NCBI GenBank assembly: GCA_026545765.1
Contig: CM048844.1
Coordinates: 18,918,237-18,982,236, forward strand
Origin: Plantago major
Lineage: Eukaryota > Streptophyta > Magnoliopsida > Lamiales > Plantaginaceae
Length of the DNA: 64,000 bases
Direction: 5' to 3'
Shown: piece after piece, positions 60,661-64,000 of the stretch
Layout: each line of letters opens with the position of its first letter
How positions within the stretch are numbered: position 1 is the stretch's first letter
Translations under genes and position numbers: made by a program
The notes under the pieces: generated by a model
Database searches by the model: none
Seen by the model: only the letters and a program-made list of their open reading frames with translations
What the model was told of the DNA's origin: nothing

Positions 60661-60820
60661 ATTGCAAATCAGTCCGTCTTTTTTGTCTCTCTAATAAGTT
60701 GATCTTTCCTAAAACTTTGTGTATAATGATGGTCAATGAATTACAGGTCTTTTGCAAATTAAAGTGTGGATAGTGATTGTATTTTAATTTTACCAATGAG
60801 GTATATAACCGTGTCATAGC

Positions 60821-61078
60821 TAGGGGGTATCTCCTTCCCTTTTATATATTGCTCCCCTCCCCTCTAGGATTTGTAGAGATACAAAAGGAAACATCACCCC
60901 CTAGTAGTTAAGTCCTTCTTAAGCTAGGGGGTATCTCCTTCCCTTTGGATGTAGTTCTGCCATTCACTCTCGGCTTAGCTTGCTAAGACATACTATACGA
61001 TGTGGTGGCTACATTTTATTCTCTACAAATCTACGAGTCTGGTGCCAGCTCCTTTTATCAAAAAAAAAAAAAAAAAAA
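60821..61078 (+). mobile_element. Poly(A)-tailed retroposon (SINE or 5'-truncated LINE), 258 bp
   Basis: Flanked by 9-bp duplications tgtcatagc at 60812-60820 and 61079-61087. It ends in 19 A (61060-61078) after ggtgccagctccttttatc, a tail common in plant LINEs. Inside, agctagggggtatctccttc occurs at 60818 and again at about 60931, so it is internally repeated. No clear tRNA A/B boxes were found, so LINE-derived is slightly preferred. Confidence 0.75.
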
Positions 61079-61159
61079 TGTCATAGCAAATCGAGTACCT
61101 CGTGTTTGTTTTTCTAGACATAATGTGATTCATTGACTGTCGCTTTTTGCTCACGTGTT

Positions 61160-61775
61160 ACTCGAAAGGTCACCCAATTCTAGAGGGGCGTCAAGTTTGA
61201 TCACCACACAAAAACGGGCAAATTTCCCACGGGTTGCATTATATGTATTGCCATCAATCTTGATAGGGTCCCATACAGGATGCTAGAGATTGAATATGGA
61301 TTCCCGAAAAAGTTCAATCGGCAGATTGAGCATACATGCCCAAGTTATTGCGGTTTCAGTTTTAATTTATCGTTGTCAACTTGAAAGTTGGGAATAGATA
61401 AGAAACTTCCGACAAGTTACCATGGCACTCGAGTAATTATCATGTCCCGTTTCTTTTCCTCAACCGCCTTGAGGCAGTAGCAATTGTTACCTAGGTCAGG
61501 CATTTCCGCATCTTAGTTCCCACATGGTATCCAGTTTCGTGACCAACGCTGGATAGTACCATGGCTTCCTTAAGACTTTGATCAAAATAGCGTCCTTCCA
61601 TTGATCTTCAATGTTGGTGTGAAATTCCTCATCAAACACCAATTGTTGAACAGCATTTCAGGCGTAGCTTCCAAGATCTAGATCTTGCTATATGTTCTAT
61701 CTTTACTGATGAAGACATCCTTCTTCTTCAGGCTCCCATAAAGCTGATAGGCATAGGATCCCTTCCCGTCAGTTT
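61160..61775 (-). pseudogene. LINE ORF1 (DUF4283) remnant, copy 2
   Basis: Duplicate of 1-560, extending further toward lower coordinates: beyond GKFAR the minus strand reads VCVVIKLDAPLELG, which fits the DUF4283 pattern. Same stops as copy 1, so it was already dead before duplication. Confidence 0.55.
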
Positions 61776-63335
61776 GCTCAGCCAGTGTTGGTGTATCTTA
61801 CTCCATGGTGGGGGAGTCAACTTAAGTTGGTCTAGGTATATCAGTAGGTGACATTGAAAAGGAGATGAGTTGAATAGTCAGCGGAGAGAAGAGGCCCGGC
61901 GGAGTAGCATCAGAGAGAGTTTTTACTCGACGCAATCCTCAATGCCCATTCACTATACACTTTTACTTGATTCTACATTTAATCAGGAACTTTTTTGCGT
62001 GTAAATTAAAGACCAATATTTCTTTGCTTTCAGAATAAGTCAGCTAATTTTCACCATCTACCTACATATGACATGAGTCTCGATCAATCACTTCTGACTT
62101 TCGTTCTTACATCTGTTACAAACACAATACATTAAGCTATATATACCATTCATCATACTAACAAATGCTCATTAATTAGCTCCAGCCTTAATTAAGAACC
62201 AGTAATTAATGAAGCTAAGTATCTTTTTATATCAACACCAATCACTATAGGTGTAAGAAAACGTTGGGTGTGCAATATAAAGTATATAAAACGTAGTTAA
62301 CACATGGATATTAATGTGAGTATATAAGGAAAGACATTATCTCAATCATATGAGAAGCTCTAGGACGAACTCAGAAATAAACCACTATGAGGGTCAAGAA
62401 CTCGAAAATAATACCACGTGAGGGTCTTATAGTGGATGATATCGTGCTAAGACAGATATGGATGCTTAAGAGCATCAGTGCTTGTTATCCTCATTTTCTG
62501 CAAATAATTTTGAAAATTGATAAGTACAGAGGAAAAAAAAGGAAACCAATTACAGATTAAGATAAGGAATAATTACACACAACACAATAGTGATAGTTTC
62601 AAAACTTCTTACATGATAGTGATACATAAAATACTTGTTACAAATGATTGAGATTCTTTTTACAAATTAGTGATTTTGTTAAGTTTAATAACTTTGAAAT
62701 TAAATATTATCAATTACTCTCTCAATTTTAAAAAAAAAGTTATATTTTACTATTCTGCGGTCAACTGTCTCCGCGTTTGACCATAATTTGCTCTTAAACG
62801 ATATTAATAAATAAATTATTAAAATTATATAATGAAAATTTAGTAATTAAAATTTTATTATATGATTTTATTAAATTATTTACTATTATCGTTTATGAGT
62901 AATTTGTGGCCAAACTCGAAGACATTTGACCGGTCAAAGTCAAAATGTAACAATTTTTCTGAAATGCAGGGAGTAGTAGACTTTCAAAAACCAATCAAGC
63001 ACTACACAATTCATCTAAAACCAATCAAATCATATCACAAAATATTATACTACAAGCATCCACCATCTAAATGACAAAAGCACGAAGAAGAATAAAAAAA
63101 ACCACAAGCATCATCCAATCATATTGAACTTCAGGAATTTGATGCTTGTGTTGTTTTTTTTTGGTAAATATACAAATACCAAAATTAGTTGAGGGTGTAT
63201 TGGGAAACTCATGTAAATAAGTAGTTTGTAAGAAAGAAAATATATAGCACCTATTAGTAGTAAAAACTTGGGGATGATACTAGTTTGTAATTCACCCTTA
63301 AAATAGACTCTACAACATCCTTTAATAAAAGTATA
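61215..63335. repeat. Right copy of the duplicated block (partner 1-2664)
   Basis: Same content as the left copy, without the 813-bp insert and with a MITE at 62718-62976. A 16-bp insertion lies near 62427-62442 (ttatagtggatgatat). After 63335 the kinase exons present in the left copy (2703-4419) are missing. Confidence 0.9.
62718..62976. mobile_element. Stowaway-like MITE present only in the right copy
   Basis: 259 bp. The left end is tctctcaattttaaa and the right end (reverse complement) is ctactccctgcatttcag; both are degraded CTCCCTC-type termini. TA follows the right end. The empty target is caattactagac at 2305-2316. AT-rich with no frame. Confidence 0.7.
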
Positions 63336-63446
63336 AAAAAATTGAACATTTTACATTTGCGGTTTAAGATTAATTCGTAGTCAAAGTTGGAAAAGTTTGA
63401 CCGCAAAAAGTCAAAGTGGGAAACATCGGGCGGGACGGAGGAAGTA
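63336..63446. mobile_element. Truncated Stowaway-like MITE at the duplication junction
   Basis: Ends gggacggaggaagta, the reverse of a CTCCGTCCC terminus, and contains gaccgcaaaaagtcaaagt. It sits exactly where the match to the left copy breaks off, replacing about 1.8 kb of kinase sequence. Confidence 0.6.
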
Positions 63447-63506
63447 GTTGATATGATGAGCTTGTCCAGGTAGCTTATCAAAATAATAAGCTAGTTGGTT
63501 TGTTTT

Positions 63507-64000
63507 TGTGATATTATCTTGATTTATTATGCTGTGCTATTGGTTAAAGTGCTACTGGAGGTTGAAAAACGGGTTTTGGAAGAGTTGCTACATTTCAGTT
63601 ATTGGCTGAGAAGGGACGCAATTTCTGTTACAACAGACTAACAGAAATTCAATTCATATAGCCTGAAAACAGAGAAACCGCTATCATCTTCTGTAACTTC
63701 TCTGAGATATTGATACATTTTAGATAGTTGAAAGCAGAGAGATCATCATAGATATTACTGAGAATTTGAGAGTTGATGATAGAGAGGAGTCGATACTTTG
63801 TAATCTCAATCATATACCTTGTAATCTGACTCTTGTCTAGTGGATCGGTTTGATTGTTGCTCCGTGGATGTAGGCACATTGCCGAACCAAGTAAATCATT
63901 TTGCTTGATCTATTGTTTACAGTTTTACGTGAATTGATCTTTCTTGCCGTCTAAGGTTCTTAGCTCGTAATTTGAGGATTTCTCTTAAATCGTTTGAATT
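63507..64000 (+). repeat. Copia 5' LTR, second copy, cut by the window end
   Basis: Starts tgtgatattatc after ggtttgtttt, the same target as the LTR at 4580. It matches 4580-5074 with few differences and, like it, lacks the roughly 13-bp insertion of the 3' LTR. A whole second Copia copy probably continues beyond the window. Confidence 0.9.

Overview
The window looks like nuclear DNA of a flowering plant, probably a eudicot. It is AT-rich, it has spliced genes with GT-AG introns, and it is packed with plant transposon lineages: Ty1/copia, Ty3/gypsy of the Tat and Athila types, Helitron, CACTA, MITEs and LINEs. Most of the 64 kb is a transposon nest around remnants of two or three host genes. 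I saw no convincing tRNA, rRNA, CRISPR array, prokaryotic operon or viral genome.

Layout. (1) 1-2.66 kb and 61.2-63.3 kb are near-identical direct copies that begin in a LINE ORF1 (DUF4283) remnant. A second matching block (4.55-5.07 kb and 63.48-64.0 kb) is the start of a Copia element. The two copies differ by whole transposon insertions. (2) 2.7-11.7 kb, minus strand, is a plant kinase gene of the At3g63340 (kinase/PP2C) type. Its exons still carry splice sites, but the introns hold a LINE fragment, a MITE and a complete 6.0-kb Copia element. The Copia element in turn holds a 1.1-kb non-autonomous CACTA element. (3) 12.3-13.9 kb has a gypsy gag relic and a broken GRF-zinc-finger reading frame. 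(4) 14.2-15.9 kb is a five-copy tandem array, about 300-390 bp per unit, whose GC-rich core is palindromic. It lies directly upstream of (5) a dual-specificity phosphatase gene (15.96-19.30 kb, plus strand) that looks inactivated. (6) 19.3-21.9 kb is AT-rich with a MITE and an RNase-H relic. (7) 21.9-38.5 kb is a Helitron Rep gene split by a 14.3-kb Tat retrotransposon, Tat-A (22538-36849, plus strand). (8) 38.6-44.6 kb is an Athila-type element on the minus strand with one LTR only, followed by a CACTA remnant. (9) 45636-60051 is a second Tat element of the same family, Tat-B, in the opposite orientation. (10) 60.1-61.1 kb holds minisatellite-like repeats and a small poly(A)-tailed retroposon with a target-site duplication.

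How it works together. The host genes appear to be decaying. Each Tat element carries gag-pol and, on the opposite strand near its 3' LTR, a spliced antisense gene with its own TATA box. The two Tat copies form a 14-kb inverted repeat separated by 8.8 kb. Target-site duplications order several events: MITE before Copia before CACTA; Helitron before Tat-A. No wholly new system could be demonstrated. The most distinctive items are the Tat antisense gene, the palindromic tandem array, the Tat inverted pair and the copy-specific insertions in the duplicated ends.
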